A stretch of 64,000 bases of DNA from Blumeriella jaapii (GCA_009599575.1 VWND01000010.1:516501-580500); one strand, 5' to 3'. Positions 10,830 to 24,829 are shown, numbered from the stretch's first letter. The notes: generated by a model from the sequence alone, not told the origin. A program made the numbers and translations.

Positions 10830-11514
10830 ATGCAATCGCTGCAAAGCTTCGCATACTTAATGTTTTCCTATGAGTTTTTTAGATTTTTATTCGGATTCGC
10901 TTTTAATTAGCTATAAGTTTCTGCCGCACGCGCTATCGAGGCGCAAATCCTTTTCGCGGGCTTTAACGATTTTATAAATCGTTTCGATACTGCTATCGTC
11001 GCTGCCGCTTTTTTTTCTTTTGCTGCCGAAGCCAAAGCTTTTGCTAAAACCTTTGTCGATTTTATTATTTACGACGCTTATATAAATCGTTTAAAAAAAA
11101 GTGACGCTTCGGCTTTTATAATAATCGGAAATCGTGCGAATCGCGCCGCGGTTCGGACTGCCGCTGCCGCTCCTGCCGGTTTGGCGGCTGCTGCTGTTTT
11201 AAAGGCCTTGGCTGCGCCGGCCCCTTTTTTTAACGACGCTAGTATAAAACGTATTTTTCGACGTTTCGAAAACGTCGCTCGGACCTATTTTGACCAGTTA
11301 AATTAAATTTTGGATTTCTACGAAAATATCGTAGCTGCAATTCAAAATTCGACTACGGCTATCGTAAAAGTTTTAACTAAAATAAATCGAATATTTTGCG
11401 AATTCGTTTAATATTAATTCTTTTAGCTTGCCGCTGCTTTTAAATTTGAAAAAAATAGCGAAGAAAATAAAAAGAAAAATAATAATAAAAATAAATTAGC
11501 TTAACGGCGGTTCT
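10830..11514 (+). pseudogene. Antisense ORF of E0, convergent with pol, unknown product
   Basis: A plus-strand frame starts at the ATG at 10,830 and can be followed without a frame change to about 11,514. The interior 10,917-11,304 is open for 129 codons inside DNA where stops normally occur every ten or so codons. Its in-frame stops are TAA or TAG, as expected if Gln codons were RIP-mutated. The product is Ala-rich and helical, with a stretch such as AEAKAFAKTFVDFIIYDAY, followed by a Lys/Asn-rich tail. It ends tail-to-tail with the pol frame of E0. I recognise no family. Either a real antisense gene of the element or a compositional accident from GCT/GCC-rich sequence; moderate confidence. 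Confidence 0.45.
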
Positions 11515-14500
11515 AGAGTTTTTTAAATGTTTTTTTTTTTTCTTGCTTTTACAACGCGCATTCGTTATTGCTCCGTTGCTATTATTTATCGTATTTTTTA
11601 AATATTTTTTTATAATTTTTTTTGCGTTCGTAAAATAGTTTTCTAGCTTTTAAAAGTTTTCGCTTAGTAAATAGCTTTTTTATCGCACTAAATAATATCG
11701 GCTCTTTTTTGTATTTTTATAAACTTGTATTAATTTAACCTTGTATTTTTCGGGTTTTTAAAGTTTTATTATATTATTTTTCGGCTCGGTATCGTTCCGA
11801 CCCTGCCAAAATTCTAATAGAAAAACGTGGAAAATATCGTAAATACGATATTAAAAAAAAAGTTCGAATTAATAAGCTTGGCCGTATTCGTATATAATTC
11901 GCTTGATTTTAAAAAGTTTTAAATATTTATTTAAAAACTTTCGAAAAAATCGTAGCTATCGAAAGTTTTTAATCGATAATAATATTTTATCGCTTATTTA
12001 AAATTTAGTTTTTTTATATTTAGCGTCGTAAAACTTTTTGTAATTCGCGTTGGCTTTTTTTAGCTTTTTATTAAATATTTCTTTTTCTTTTTATAATATT
12101 CTAACTCGCTTTTTCGCTAACGATATTCTTTTTTTTACGACGTCGCTTTCGACGTTGCTATTAAATTTTAAATAAAAATCGTACAATATACGAAAAGAAA
12201 TAAAATCCGTGAAAGCGTATATCGAATTATTATACGTAAACTCGGCTAAAGCAAGCTTTATAATTCAATCGTTTTATCGATAATCGCAATACGTACGAAA
12301 ATAAAATTTTAAAACTTGATTTTAACGTTTCGTTTGGCCATTTATTTAAAAATAAAAAGCGATATTTAATCGACGTCGTATTTATAAGTAAAATATTACT
12401 AAAAACCAAAATTTACTAATGAAAACTAACCTTTTGTTTGTAATAATTTTTTTAAAACAGCTAAAATTTTTATAAACGTATTATATAAATATTTTAGCCA
12501 AATCTAGGATTAAAATCGTTTTTTGTATCGGTATATATTTCGACAGCTTCGTATATCGGTTTATTATAACGAATATCGAATCGTAAATACGATTTCGTTT
12601 TTTACTAAAAAATAAATTCGTAATAAAATTTATAATTATTTTTTCCTAAGATTTTGTAAAAATCGAAAAAAAAAGCTAATTCGCTATAGAATCGATGCTT
12701 TTTAAGCTTGCTTTTTTAGCATTTTCCATACGTATTAATATAACGTTTTACGTCGCTTCGTAAACCAGGCCAGAAATACTTTTTTTCGACCAATTTTAAC
12801 GTTCGCCGAAAATTCTAATAGCCGGCGGTCGGATCGTCGTAATTAATTTTTAATATTTCGTTTTTAATAACGCTTTTATTCGAAATATACGTACGTTTTT
12901 TATAACGTAATAATTTATTTTAATTTATACGCCAATGTTTTTCGGACTCGGCTCGATTGTTTTGCGAAGCCGATTCGTACGTTTTTTATAATATAAAAAA
13001 ATTAAATTTTTGCAATTTAAAAATAATTTTGTAAATCGGTTTTGCTAGCTTATTATTAGCCGTTTCGGATTATAATAACACAGCGGCTACGCTTTATAAT
13101 ATATATTATTTGCAATTAGTAATATTAGCAAAAAATAATCCGGCGAAAAAGCTTTTTATTTAGCTTTTTTCCGCTTGCTTTTTATTTTTTAATTCCGTTA
13201 ACAAAAGCTTCGAATATTTATCGGCGCGAAATAATTTATGCTTCGATTTTAAGCGTATTTTTATTACGAAAAATATTCTAAAATTTTTTAAATAAGCTAA
13301 TTTTAGCTTACGATGCAACGTAAATAATTATTCGTTATTTTTTTTTAAATTTTTTTTTAAATTTGGCCGGCGGGAAAAACTATCCGCCGGATTAAAAACT
13401 TCTGTTTTATATTCGATTGCAAAATCGTATTTAACTAGCTCGTCGGCCTATTTCGCTTAGCGTCCGTTTAAACGTTTTTTCGTAAAAAAGTGTTTTAAAT
13501 TATAATAATTTATACGCATAATAATAACGTCGGAAGCGCTACGTAAATATTGGCTTTATTATTTAAAAGCGTAAATTATAGCTATTAATTTAGCGTCGTA
13601 AACTTCGTATTTTTGTTTTATAAAAAAAAGCTTTTTCGAATAATATGCAATAGAATGCCAACGTGCTTTCGTATTTTTTCCGAATAATTAAAATAATATT
13701 CCGCTTATAGCGAATTTCGAAGCGTTTGTTTCGATTTGGATTTTTAATCGAAGGTCGAAATAGCGTAAAATCGGTGCTCGGCAAAACTTTTTTTTTAAAA
13801 ATAAAAAAACGATTTTCGCTTCGAATAAAAAACGAAAAAAGCCCGATATTTTTTTTCGTTGCATTTTTTTTAAAAAATTTATAATAAATCGGCAAAGCTT
13901 AGCGTAGTTTTTAATAAAACGTTTATAAAAATTAATAAAACCCAAAAACATTTGAATATTTCGCCACGTAATAAAAAAAGGCCATTTCCGAATATTATTT
14001 ATTTTCTTTAGATTTATTTTAATTTCCGTAAAAATAACGACGAAGCTTAGAAACTCAATCGTATTCGTATCGAAGGCATATTTTTTCAGATTTTCGTCAA
14101 GTTTATTAATACGAAGTTTTTCGAAAATCTTTTTTACCGCGTTTATATAATCGTCGGAGTTTTCGGAAAATATTAAAATATCGTCGAAATAAATTATATA
14201 CGTAATATTTATTAAACCGATTAAAACTTGATTAATATACGCTTAAAAAATTGCTGGTATATTCGAAAGGCCGAAAGATAATACGCAGTATTCGAAATGT
14301 TCGTAACGAATGCGAAACGCAGTTTTTTATTTATTTTTCTTTTTTATTCGAAAGCGGTAATACGCCCAAATAAGATTTAGCTTGGTAAATATTTTAGCTT
14401 TTTTTAAACGATCCAAAGTTTCGCTTATAAAAAATAAAAAAATTCGATTTTTAATCGTAATTGCGTTTAAACTTTTATAATCGACGCATAATCGTAAACT

Positions 14501-14795
14501 TCCGTTTTTTTTCGGTATAAATATTACCGGTGCGCCGGCAGGGCTAATAAATCTTTTTATTCAGCTTTTTTTTAAATTCGAATCGAAATATTCGCGTAAT
14601 TCGGTAAATTTAAATTCCGACAAAAAATAAATTGGTTTTTAAAAAAAATCTTTTTTTTCCGCGAAGTTTATTCGATGCTTTATAAAATAATAAAAAGCTA
14701 AAGTAACCGCGGCGGTATCGTTAAACATATCGGCGTAATCGTCGTATTTAAAAAATAATTAATGCTGTTTTTTAATAGCTTTTTTCAAAACGATA
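11500..14795 (-). pseudogene. E0 pol: RT, RNase H, integrase and chromodomain, decayed
   Basis: RT (about 14,570-13,900) reads [19 protein letters not shown] and keeps a YFDD catalytic box near 14,181-14,192. FLGFINFYKRFI and an IETNAS segment mark the RT/RNase H border (13,951-13,690). The integrase H2C2 region is recognisable near 12,830-12,690 (a KYFWPGLRSDVKRY-like string). A KLELP-MRIHPVFHVSLLEP-like segment lies near 11,850. A chromodomain (about 11,745-11,590) reads SRYYLVR then ENF/W-type residues. Stops are mostly TAA/TAG. Known of chromoviruses: the C-terminal chromodomain binds methylated histone H3K9 and steers integration into heterochromatin. Confidence 0.82.
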
Positions 14796-14800
14796 TAAAA

Positions 14801-15067
14801 TGTGACGATTTAATCAGTCGGAGGGCTGGGAGATCAGTCAACTGGTCGCCGTATTCATATGATATGAGAAACGAGCCTTTGGTTTTGTAATAAAGATATT
14901 TACTTAGAATCAACAACTGCAAAAGGCAGAGGTTGCTAAAAAGAAAGAGTTTTATATATATAATAGTTTTTATAGTTGATAGAAGACCCATCAGGAAATC
15001 AGAAAGCTTACAGCTACACGTGATTGCTGGGGTGATACGAAAGGTGGCAATAAAATAAATCGTTATA
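14801..15067 (-). repeat. E1 3' LTR (267 bp)
   Basis: Runs from TGTGACGATT to a RIP-altered TCGTTATA end. It matches the LTR at 49,946-50,212 and lacks the 28-bp internal duplication seen in E2 and E3 LTRs. Confidence 0.9.
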
Positions 15068-18000
15068 TTATTTCTCCGTTCGAAAAAAGCGCGCTTTCGA
15101 GCTTTTATTTATTAGTACGTCGCTATTCAAATAATCGTACGAATTCAAACTTTCGGAATACGCTTTCAGCCAGTTTATAAGTTTTGCAAAAGGATCGGAA
15201 AGCTTTTTATACGCCAAATAAAAATCGCGCACTTTCAGGGGAGCATATATAAAATCAAACGCGGAATACTACGTAAAATTTTTATTTAAGCTTATTTAAA
15301 AAACTTTGTATTAAAAGGTTTTCCGTTGTATTCGACAGGCGATTAATTTTTCGATTTCGTATTTAAGCTTATCAATTATATTAATAGGTTCAGAAACTAA
15401 GTTAATCTGATCTGAAAGCGCGTCGTTAGCTGTTTTACGCAATCGATTAGCGTAAAAAACTAAATATACGTTTATAATACTAAAAAGGTCTAATTTAAAA
15501 GCGTTGTCGAAAATTTTGGCTATAATTTTAAAAAGGCCGTTTATAAAATTGTCGAGCTTGCGAAAGGGCCGAAAGGTCGGAAATAAACGTATATCGAGCT
15601 ATACGTAATTTCCAACGTTAAAATCGATCGCGCGGCGAAACTTATTCGCATTTCTTTTTATTTTATCGTAAATTTGTTAAAAATGCGATTTAGCAAGGTT
15701 CCAGGCGTTGTAATGGCGGCGAGCGTACGCGCGAGCTTCGTTTGCGTTTAGCTTATATAAAAGATTAGAAAAAGGGAAAGTATCGAGCTTTCAATTTTAA
15801 TTAATATAAAAAATATAATCGTATATAATTTCAAAAAGTGAAAAGCTATTTAGACTTTCGTAAAAAGAATTATTTAAACGAAATTTATTATTAAAAAAAA
15901 TTCGTTTTAATCGTTTTAATAAAAATTTACGAAAGATCGAAAGCGTTTTTGCAGATATTAGTTGTAAATTTCGGTCTGATTATCGGTTTTAAAATAAGCG
16001 GCTATCGAAAGCTTTAATTACGTACCGAGTATTTTGTTTAATTCAGACCAGAAAATAAACTAATATTAAAGGCTACGATCGCTAATAATACTTTTTAAAA
16101 AGCCAAAATATTTATACACGTGAAATATATATAATTTGGCGAAGCTTCGAACGTCGATATTTTTGTAGCAAAAAATCGAAATAGCTTGTTTGGAAAAACG
16201 ATTTATTATTATAAATACGTTATCGTAATCGTGTTTGTTTTTGTTAAAATTGCAAAAGTTTATTATAATATGCTTTCAAAAATAATTAAAAACAAAAAAG
16301 GGCTGAAAAAGGCCGAAGCGTTTATTTCTTAAAACAAAACTTTTTCGATAAGCGTAGCAATTGCGACAATATTGTTTTACGAAAGCTGTTATATTTCGCT
16401 AATAGTATTAGTCCGAAAGTAATTGCGTAGTTTTGCGAACGTTAAAATAAACGGTAGAAATCTGGTCGTGTATTTTTCGTATAAGGGCCAAACGAAAATG
16501 ATCGACGTTTAATATTATTAAGCGATCGTAATATAACAGCAGATCGCGTTTAAATATATACGAAATATTATTATCGTCGTTTTTTCGTAGCGTTTCGTAC
16601 AGTTTTTTTTCGGAAGGCTATCAGGCTGTTAGCTATGCGATTAGCGTAAAAAATTTAATCAACAATACGAAATGCGGAAAAAAGATTAGTTATTTCAACG
16701 ATAAAAACAGCTGTTTCGAAGGCCGTGGAAAGTCGAAGTTTTTTAATTAAAAAGCGGTAATCGATTTAATTTGCTCGGAAAAGGATTTGCAAGCGTTAAA
16801 TGCGTTTAAAAAAGTTTTGGCGGTCGAGTTCGCTCGTACGACGTATTAATACGTTAATCAAAAGATTGTGTTTATTTGATTTATACGTAATAAAAAAGTT
16901 ATAATCGGCGAAAAGCTCGGCTTAGCGTATTTATCGAGCGTTTAAAAATTTGAAAATTATAAAATATTTTAAAGCTTTGTAATTAATAATTATTTTGATT
17001 TAATAAACTGAGCTAATTAGTTTAATACGAAAGTTGCTTAAAGATTTTACGATTACGAACATTTTTTTATCGTATACGACGTAATTTAGCTTTGCGAAAG
17101 CTATGGTTTTGCTAAAATAAGCGATTGGAAGCTAGTCGTCGCTATGAAATTGCGAAAGCATAAAAGCTATTACGCCGTCGGAAACGTCAGTTTTTAATAT
17201 ACAAAAAAGATTTTGCCTATAATATTATAAAACTGGTGCAATAATAAAGGCTAGTATAAAAAGGTCGAAATTCTTTTGATATTTAAAAATAAAATAAAAA
17301 AAAACGTTAGTTTTGGTTAAATAAATCAAAAGCTTTGCAATTATATCGTAGTTTCGAATAAAACGTCGGTAAAAGTTACAAAAACCAAAAAAGCTTTATA
17401 TATTTTTTATAATAATAAAAAGCTTCCAATAGGCGATTACGGAAACTTTTTCTAAGTTTATTTTTAGGCTTTTAATAGAAATAATAAAACTTAAATAACG
17501 GGTCCGAATAACGTTGAATTTAGATTTCCGAATATCGGCCTGTAATTTAGCGTTAGCGAACCTTTAAAGCATTTTGCGAACGTATATAGCGTATTTTAAA
17601 AAATCGAACGAATAAATAAAAATATTATTTAAATATACAATACAAAAATCGTTTAAATAATCGAAAAAAACGTCGTTTATATAACGTTAGTAAATTACGG
17701 GTTTATTAATAAGGCCAAAAGGTAGCATTTTACATTTATAAGCGCCGTAACGCGTACGAAACGTCGTTAGTTTTTTATTAGCGGAGTTTATTCGAATTTT
17801 GTAAAAGGCTTGACGAATATCGAGCTTCGTAAAAATTCGTGCTTTCGAAAAACGAATAAAAATCTTATCGATAAAAAAAAAAGAATAGCGATTTTTACGA
17901 ATAATATTATTAAAAGCTCGATAATCGATATAAAAACGCAGTAAACCGTCGGGTTTTTTGGCGAAAAGCATTAGAGCAGCGAAAAAAGCGGTAAAAGATT

Positions 18001-19152
18001 CGATAAAGCTTTTGTCAAGGTTATTTTGTAAATAAGTTTTAATAATTTCGAATTTTGAAATCGACATTTTATATAAAAGAATATATTTCAGCTTTTTTTT
18101 ATTTATAATAAGCTCGATTTTGTGGTCGTAAAGCCGGTAAGAAGCTAGCTCGTTATTAGCGGCTTTAAAAAACACGTATTCGAGATTTTTGTATTTCGGA
18201 AAAAAAAATTCGAGAAAAGGTTTATTCGAAATTAGTTTTATTAAGCTGATTAAAAGGGTCGAAATCGATATTTCGTTGGTTTTGAAACGTTCGAAAAAAC
18301 TGTAAGATTAGGTTTTAAAAAAAGTGTTATACGTAAAGTCGTTTAGTATTTTGTCGATTTCGTATAAAAAAATTAAAAATATTTTAATTGTTTTTTTTCT
18401 GGAAATCAGCTTGAAAGCGTATGCAATAATCTGGCAAATAGAAATTGGATAAGCAGTAGGTTAAAAGACTCGTTTTCGAACTGGTCGTTTGGAAGATTCA
18501 GAAAATGGCTTATTTGAATTATCGATTATATTAAGCTGAAAGGCTATCGCGGCGAAAGCTTTTTTTCGGTTTTTGATATAATTGTTTTTCGTAAAACGAA
18601 AAAGCTGTTTTAACGAAGGAAAAAAAAAAAAAAAAAAAAAAATAATAAAAAAAGAATCGGCAGCTTAGGAAAATAGTATAATTTTTTGTATTATTTTATT
18701 AGCGTCGCTATCGAAATTGGCACCGCGAGTAAAATTCGACCTTTTCGCGCTTCGCATAGCGTCGTAAATCTGCCACAATTAATTAAGGTTTTTGTTACGT
18801 TTTACAGCGTCGTTTTGGTAGCGAAATTAAATTTTTAGAAAATGCAAATAAAAAATTTTAATACAACGAGCGTAAAAAGCTGTAAAAAAGTAAAACTTCG
18901 GCTAATAAAGCTTGCGTTTATTACAATCTAGTAGAATTTAGTATTCGGCTAACTAAGCTTTTTCTAGAATTATATTATAATTTCCGAGGTTGATAATTAA
19001 AAAAAAAGTAAACGATTGTATTCGATTGTTAATAATAAGGTTAAAAAGCGTAAAATATATAATTAAATAGCCACGAGCTTTATTATATTTTTTTACAAAA
19101 AAAAAGCCGGAAGAAATTAAATCAAAAGTTTAAAAAAAAAAAAAAAGATTTT
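15068..19152 (-). pseudogene. E1 pol (PR, RT, RNase H, IN, chromodomain), decayed
   Basis: Protease is at the right end: LGNYNIILEKA followed by a WLAEY/DC-type tail near 18,960-19,000. RT (18,175-17,687) reads KPDGLLRFYIDYRAFNNIIR, FTKLDIRQAF and YGAYKCKMLPFGL, all standard Ty3/gypsy RT blocks. Integrase fills about 16,900-15,700, with a TDGQTE-like block. KLDNF-GPFKI and VFHxxxLR blocks and a chromodomain (about 15,350-15,190) with WY-ASDF-LKIRDFYLAY follow. Numerous TAA/TAG stops make it non-functional. Domain order PR-RT-RH-IN with a C-terminal chromodomain places it in the fungal MAGGY/Tf1-type chromoviruses. Confidence 0.88.
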
Positions 19153-19449
19153 TGTAACGATCTAATCAGTCGGAAGGCTGGGAAATCAGTCAACTGGTCG
19201 CCGTGTTCATATAGTATAAGAAACGAGCTTTTGGTTCTGTAACAAAAATATTCATTTAGAATTAATAACTGCAAAAGGCAGAAGTTGCTAAAAAAAGAAA
19301 GTTTTATATATATGAATAATTTCCATAATTGATAGGAAGACTTATCAAAAGACCAAAAAGCTTGCAGTTATACGTAGTTGCTAAAAAGCTTGCAGCTATA
19401 CGTAGTTGCTAAGGTAACACGAGAAGTAGCAATAAAATAAATCGTTATA
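19153..19449 (-). repeat. E2 3' LTR (297 bp)
   Basis: Starts TGTAACGATC and ends ATCGTTATA. It contains two tandem copies of a roughly 28-bp unit (GCTTGCAG..TACGTAGTTGCT) near 19,355-19,412. Confidence 0.9.
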
Positions 19450-22400
19450 TTATTTTTCCGTTCGAAAAAAGCGCGTTCTCGAGCTTTTATCTATTAGTAC
19501 GTTATTATTTAAATAATCGTACGAATCCAAACCTTCGGAATACGCTTTCAGCTAATTTACAAGTTTTGCAGAAAAACCGGGAAGCTTTTTATACGCCAAA
19601 TAAAAGTCGCGTATTTTTAAAAAAGCATATATAAAATCAGACGCGAAATACCACGTGAGATTTTTATTTAAGCTTACCTAAAAAGCTTTGTATTAAAAGG
19701 TTTTTCGCTGTATTCGACAGGCGATTAATTTTTCGATTTCGTATTTAAGCTTATCAATTATATTAATAAGTTTAGAAACTGAATTAACTTGATTTAAAAA
19801 CGCGTCGTTAGCTGTTTTACGCAGTCGATTAGTATAAAAAACTGAATATACGTTTATAATATTAAAAAAATCTAGCTTAAAAGCGTTGTCGAAAATTTTG
19901 GCTATAATTTTAAAAGGGCCGTTTGTAAAATTATCGAGCTTACGGAAGGGCCGGGAGGTCGGAAATAAACGCATATCGAGCTATACGTAATCGCCGACGT
20001 TAAAATCGATTGCGCGGCGAAACTTATTCGCATTTTTTTTATTTTATCGTAGGTTTATTAAAAATGCGATTTGGCGAGGTTTTAAGCGTCGTAATAACGG
20101 CGAGCGTACGCACGAGTTTCGTTTGCGTTTAGCTTATGTAAAAAGTTAAGAAAAAAAAAAGTATCGAACTTTCAGTTTTAATTAATATAAGAAATATAAT
20201 CGTATACAATTTTAAAAGATAAAAAGCCATCTAAACTTTTGTAAAAAAGGACCATTTGAACGAAATCCATTATTAAAAGAAATTCGCTTTAATCGTTTTA
20301 ATAAAAATTTACGAAAGATCGAAAGCGTTTTTGCAAATATTAATTGTAAATTTCGGTCTGACCGTCGGTTTTAAAATAAGCGGCTATCGAAAGCTTTAAT
20401 TGCGTACCGAGTATTTTGTTTAATTCAAACCAGAAAGTAAATTAATACTAGAGGCTACGATCGTTAATAATATTTTTTAAAAAGCCAAAATACTTATATA
20501 CGTGGAATATATATAATTTGGCAAAGTTTCGAACGTCGATATTTTTATAGCAAAAAATCGAAATAATTTGCTTAAAAAAGCGATTTATTATTACGAATAC
20601 GTTATCGTAATCGTGTTTGTTTTTATTAAAGCTGCAAAAGTTTATTATAACGTGCTTTTAAAAATGGTCAGAAACAGAAAAAGGCTGAAAAAAGCCGGAG
20701 CGCTTATTTTTTAAAATAAAACTTTTTCGATAAGCGTAGCAATTGCGATAGTATTGTTTTACGAAAGCTATTATACTTTGCTAATAATATTGGTCCGAAA
20801 GCAATTGCGTAGTTTTGCGAGCGCTGGAATAAGCGGTGAAAATCTGGTCGTATATTTTTCGTATAAAAGCTAAACGAAAATAATCGACGTTTAGTATTAT
20901 CAGGCGACCGTAATATAACAGCAGATTGCGTTTAAATATATACGAAATATTATTAGCGTCGTTTTTTTTCGTAACGTTTCGTATAGCTTTTTTTCGAAAG
21001 GCTATCAGACTGCTAGCTGTGCGATTAGCGTAGAAAATTTGATCAACGATACGAAATGCGAAAAAAAATCAGTTATTTCAACGATAAAAACAGCTGTTTC
21101 GAAAGCCGTAAAAAATCGAAGTTTTTTAATTAAAAAGCGGTAATCGATTTAATTTGTTCGAAAAAGGGTTTGCAAGCGTTAAATACGTTTAAAAAAGTTT
21201 TAGCGGTCGAATTCGCTCGTACGACGTGTTAATACGTTAGCTAAAAGGTTATGTTTATTTGATTTATACGTAATAAAAAAGTTGTAATCGGCGAAAAGCT
21301 CGGCTTAGCGTATTTGTCGAGCGTTAAAAGTTTAAAAATTATAAAATACTTTAAAGCTTTATAATTAATAATTATTTTAATTTAATAAACTAAGCCAATT
21401 AGTTTAATACGAAAATTGCTTAAAAATTTTATAATTGCGAATATTTTTTTGTCGTATACGACGTAGTTTAGCTTTGCGAAAGTTATAGTTTTGTTAAAAT
21501 AAGCGATTGAAAGCCAATCGTCGTTATAAAATTGCGAAAGCACAAAAGCTATTACGCCGTCGAAAGCGTCAGTTTTTAATATGCAAAAAAGGTCTTGCCT
21601 GTAATATTATAAAACTGATGCAGTAGTAAAAGCTAGTATAAAAAGGTCGAAACTTTTTTAATATTTAAAAATAAAATTAAAAAAAACGTTAGCTTTAATT
21701 AAATAAACCAAAGGCTTTGCAATTATACCGTAATTTCGAATAAAACGTCGGTAGAAATTACAAAAACCAAAAAAGCTTTATATACCTTTTATAATAATAA
21801 AAGGCTTCTAATAAACGATTACGAAGACTTTTTTTAGATTTATTTTTAAGCTTTTAATCGAAATAATAAAGCTTAGATAACGGGTTCGTATAACGTTGAA
21901 TTTAGACTTTCGAATATCGGCCTGTAATTCAGCGTTAGCGAATCTTTGGAGCATTTTGCGAATATTTATGGCGTATTTTAAAAAATCGGACGAATAAATA
22001 AAAATATTATTTAGATATATAATACAAAAATCGTTTAAATAGTCGAAAAAAACGTCGTTTATATAGCGTTAGTAAATTACGGATTTATTAATAAAGCTAA
22101 AAAATAGCATTTTGCATTTATAAGCGCCGTAACGCGTACGAAACGTCGTTAATTTTTTACTAACGGAGTTTATTCGAATTTTATAAAAAGCTTAACGAAT
22201 ATTAAGCTTCGTAAAAATTCGCGCTTCCGAAAAACGAGCAAAAGTTTTATCGATTAAAAAAAAAATAGCGATTTTTACGAATAATATTATTAAAAGTTCG
22301 ATAATCGATACAAAAACGCAATAAACCGTCGGGTTTTTTGGCGAAAAGTATTAAAGCAGCGAAAAAAGCGGTAAAAAGTTCGATAAAGCTTTTATCAAAG

Positions 22401-23525
22401 TTATTTTACAAATAAATTTTAATAATTTCGAGTTTTAAAATCGATATTTTGTATAAAAGAATATATTTCAGCTTTTTTTTATTTATAATAAGCTCGATCT
22501 TATAATCGTAAGGCCGGTAAAAAGCTAGCTCGTTACTGGCGGCTTTAAAAAACACGTATTCGAAGTTTTTGTATTCCGGAAAAAAAGATTCGAAAAAAGG
22601 TTTATTCGAAATTAGCTTTGCTAAGTTAATTGAAAAGGTCGAAATCGATATTTCGTTCGTTTTGAAACGTTCGAAAAAACTGTGAAATTGGGTTTTAAAA
22701 AAAGTGTTATACGTAAAATCGTTTAGTATTCTGTCGATTTCGTATAAAAAAATTAAAAATATTTCAATTGCTTTTTTTCTGGAAATTAGCTTAAAAGCGT
22801 ATGCAATAATTTAGCAGATGGAAATTAAATAAGCAGTAGATTAAAAAACTCGTTTTCGAACTGATCGTTTGAAAAGTTCAGAAGATGGCTTGTTTAAACT
22901 ATCGATTATATTAAGCTGAAAGGCTATCGCGGCGAAAACTTTTTTTCGGTTTTTAATATAATTGTTTTTCGTAAAACGAAAAAGCTGTTTTGACGAAAAA
23001 AAAAAAAAAAAAAAAGAAATAACGAAAAAGAAATCGGCAATCTAGGAAAATAATAGTATGATTTTTTGTATTATTTTATTAGCGTCGTTATCGAAATTGG
23101 CACCGCGAATAAAATTCGATCTTTTCGCGTTTCGCACAGCGTCGTAGATTTGCTACAATTGATCAAGGTTTTTGTTACGTTTTACAGCGTCGTTTTGATA
23201 GCGAAATTAAATCTTTCGGAAATGCAAATAAAAAACTTTAATACAACGAACGTAAAAGGTTGTAAAAAGATAAGATTTCGGCTAATAAAACTTGCGTTTA
23301 TTACAATTTAGTAAAACTTAATGTTCGGCCAATTAAGCTTTTTTTAGAATTATATTATAATTTCCGAAATTAATAATTAAAAAAAAATAAACGATTATTT
23401 TCGATTATTAACAATAAAATTAAAAAGCGTAAAATATATAATTAAATGGCCACGAATTTTATTATACTTTTTTATAAGAAAAAAAGCCGGAAAAAGTTAA
23501 ATCAAAAATTTAAAAAAAAAAAAAA
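19450..23525 (-). pseudogene. E2 pol, decayed
   Basis: Collinear with E1 pol over its whole length. The tail segment at 19,974-19,693 reads RPFRKLDNFTNGPFKIIAKI, then VYSVFYTNRLRKTANDA and the start of a chromodomain. RT lies at about 22,560-22,060 and the protease end near 23,330. In-frame stops are frequent. The upstream linker with IFLIFLYEIDRIL (about 22,740) is also conserved in the three copies. Confidence 0.87.
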
Positions 23526-24829
23526 AGATTTAATCAGCGCCGAATCGATTAACGTATAACCGTTCGCTTTAAAATCGGCGAGCGCTTTTATTTTGTACGA
23601 AAAGCTATTTTTAATAAATATAACGGGAATTATTAATAAATCGCTATCAAAAAGCTTTCGAACGTTAAAATAACGTATATCGCGCAATACGCTTAAAAAA
23701 AAGGCTTTGCTTAGGCCTGGGCGTTTTTCCGATTGGCGGAAAAGTTTTCGACTTTTTCGTATGCGTTTTGAAAATCGTTTGAAAAAAGATTTTCGTTTTT
23801 ATTATTATTATTAAAAAGCGAATCTTCGGCCGGCTCGATTTCGTTTATATTTACCAGCCTAAAAAAGCTTTTGGATGGAACCGAAGATCGGCCCGTAAAA
23901 AATCGTACAAATTGGCCTCGAACTTTTTGATATAAAATAAAAAACGAGCGTTGTCGTTGGTCCGATCGAAAAAAAAAAACGCCAGGGGAAGCGTTTTGGC
24001 GTGGAAAAAAAGAAAAAACAAAAAGCTAAAAAAAAGCTTGTGAAGCATTTAAACGATTTTCGTACGTACGATTTGACTCGTAGTACGCTTTAATTAAGGA
24101 TCTACCATTTTAATAAATAGTAAACTTGGTTAAAAAGCGATTCGCGTATAAAATTCGTTTAGCTAATTAATTTTGTTTTTTTTATCGGACGGCGGTAAGC
24201 TAATTTTTAAAAGTCGTTATGCGCGCTTATTTCAAATACAGTTTTTTTCGTAAACGTTTTAGTATTTTATCGCGAAAAACGTTTCGAAGCTGTTTGTCGG
24301 TTTGTATTTAAACGTTCGCTGCGAAAATGGAAAATCGCAGATAAAAGCGCCAAAAATCGTCGTACGTATTTATTAAAAGTATTTTAAACTCGTTTTCGGC
24401 TTTTTAAACGTCGGAAAAGTCGGCCAAAAAATCGGCGATCTTTTTTATTAATTTTTCGAAAAATATAAAATCGGAACGGTTTAAAATACGCGGGGTCAGA
24501 AACTTTTTTGCTACGCCTTCGGTTTAATCGAATATATAATTCTTGCGAAATCGATCGCCAGCGAAATAATCGTAATAAAATTCGAGATTGTCGAGAATTT
24601 TAATTTTTCAATGGCGTGTTTTATAATTTTTATTATTATTTAATTTAAATTTAAAATTCGAAACGCGTTTTATACGAATTAGTCGAAAGTTAGTAAATAA
24701 ATAAAAACTATAGCGTTTAAAAAGCGCGCTAAAGTTTTGGCCGTTATAGAAAAATTCAAAAAAAGTTCGCGAAAAGCGTGGAGATTGATTTGCAGCGTTT
24801 ATTGGTTGAAATAAAACGTTGCGAGAAAA
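23526..24829 (-). pseudogene. E2 gag, 3' part, decayed
   Basis: Inverted copy of the E3 gag segment (25,630-26,935). Open pieces such as 24,048-23,851 contain DRTNDNARFLFYIKKFEANL and RADLRFHPKAF, shared with E1 and E3. The capsid core lies nearer 24,500. The remaining 5' part of this gag is found at 45,986-46,482, beyond the E3 insertion. Confidence 0.75.

Noticed and set aside
10626..10844. Lys-rich 72-codon minus-strand frame
   Set aside because: Low complexity translation of poly-T tracts.
23066..23311. Plus-strand 81-codon frame conserved in E1, E2 and E3 (reversed at 27,383-27,138)
   Set aside because: It is antisense to the G1 protease-linker region, whose sense strand has a clear LGxYNIIL...WLAEY...DC protease end. 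Conservation is explained by the three copies being one family.
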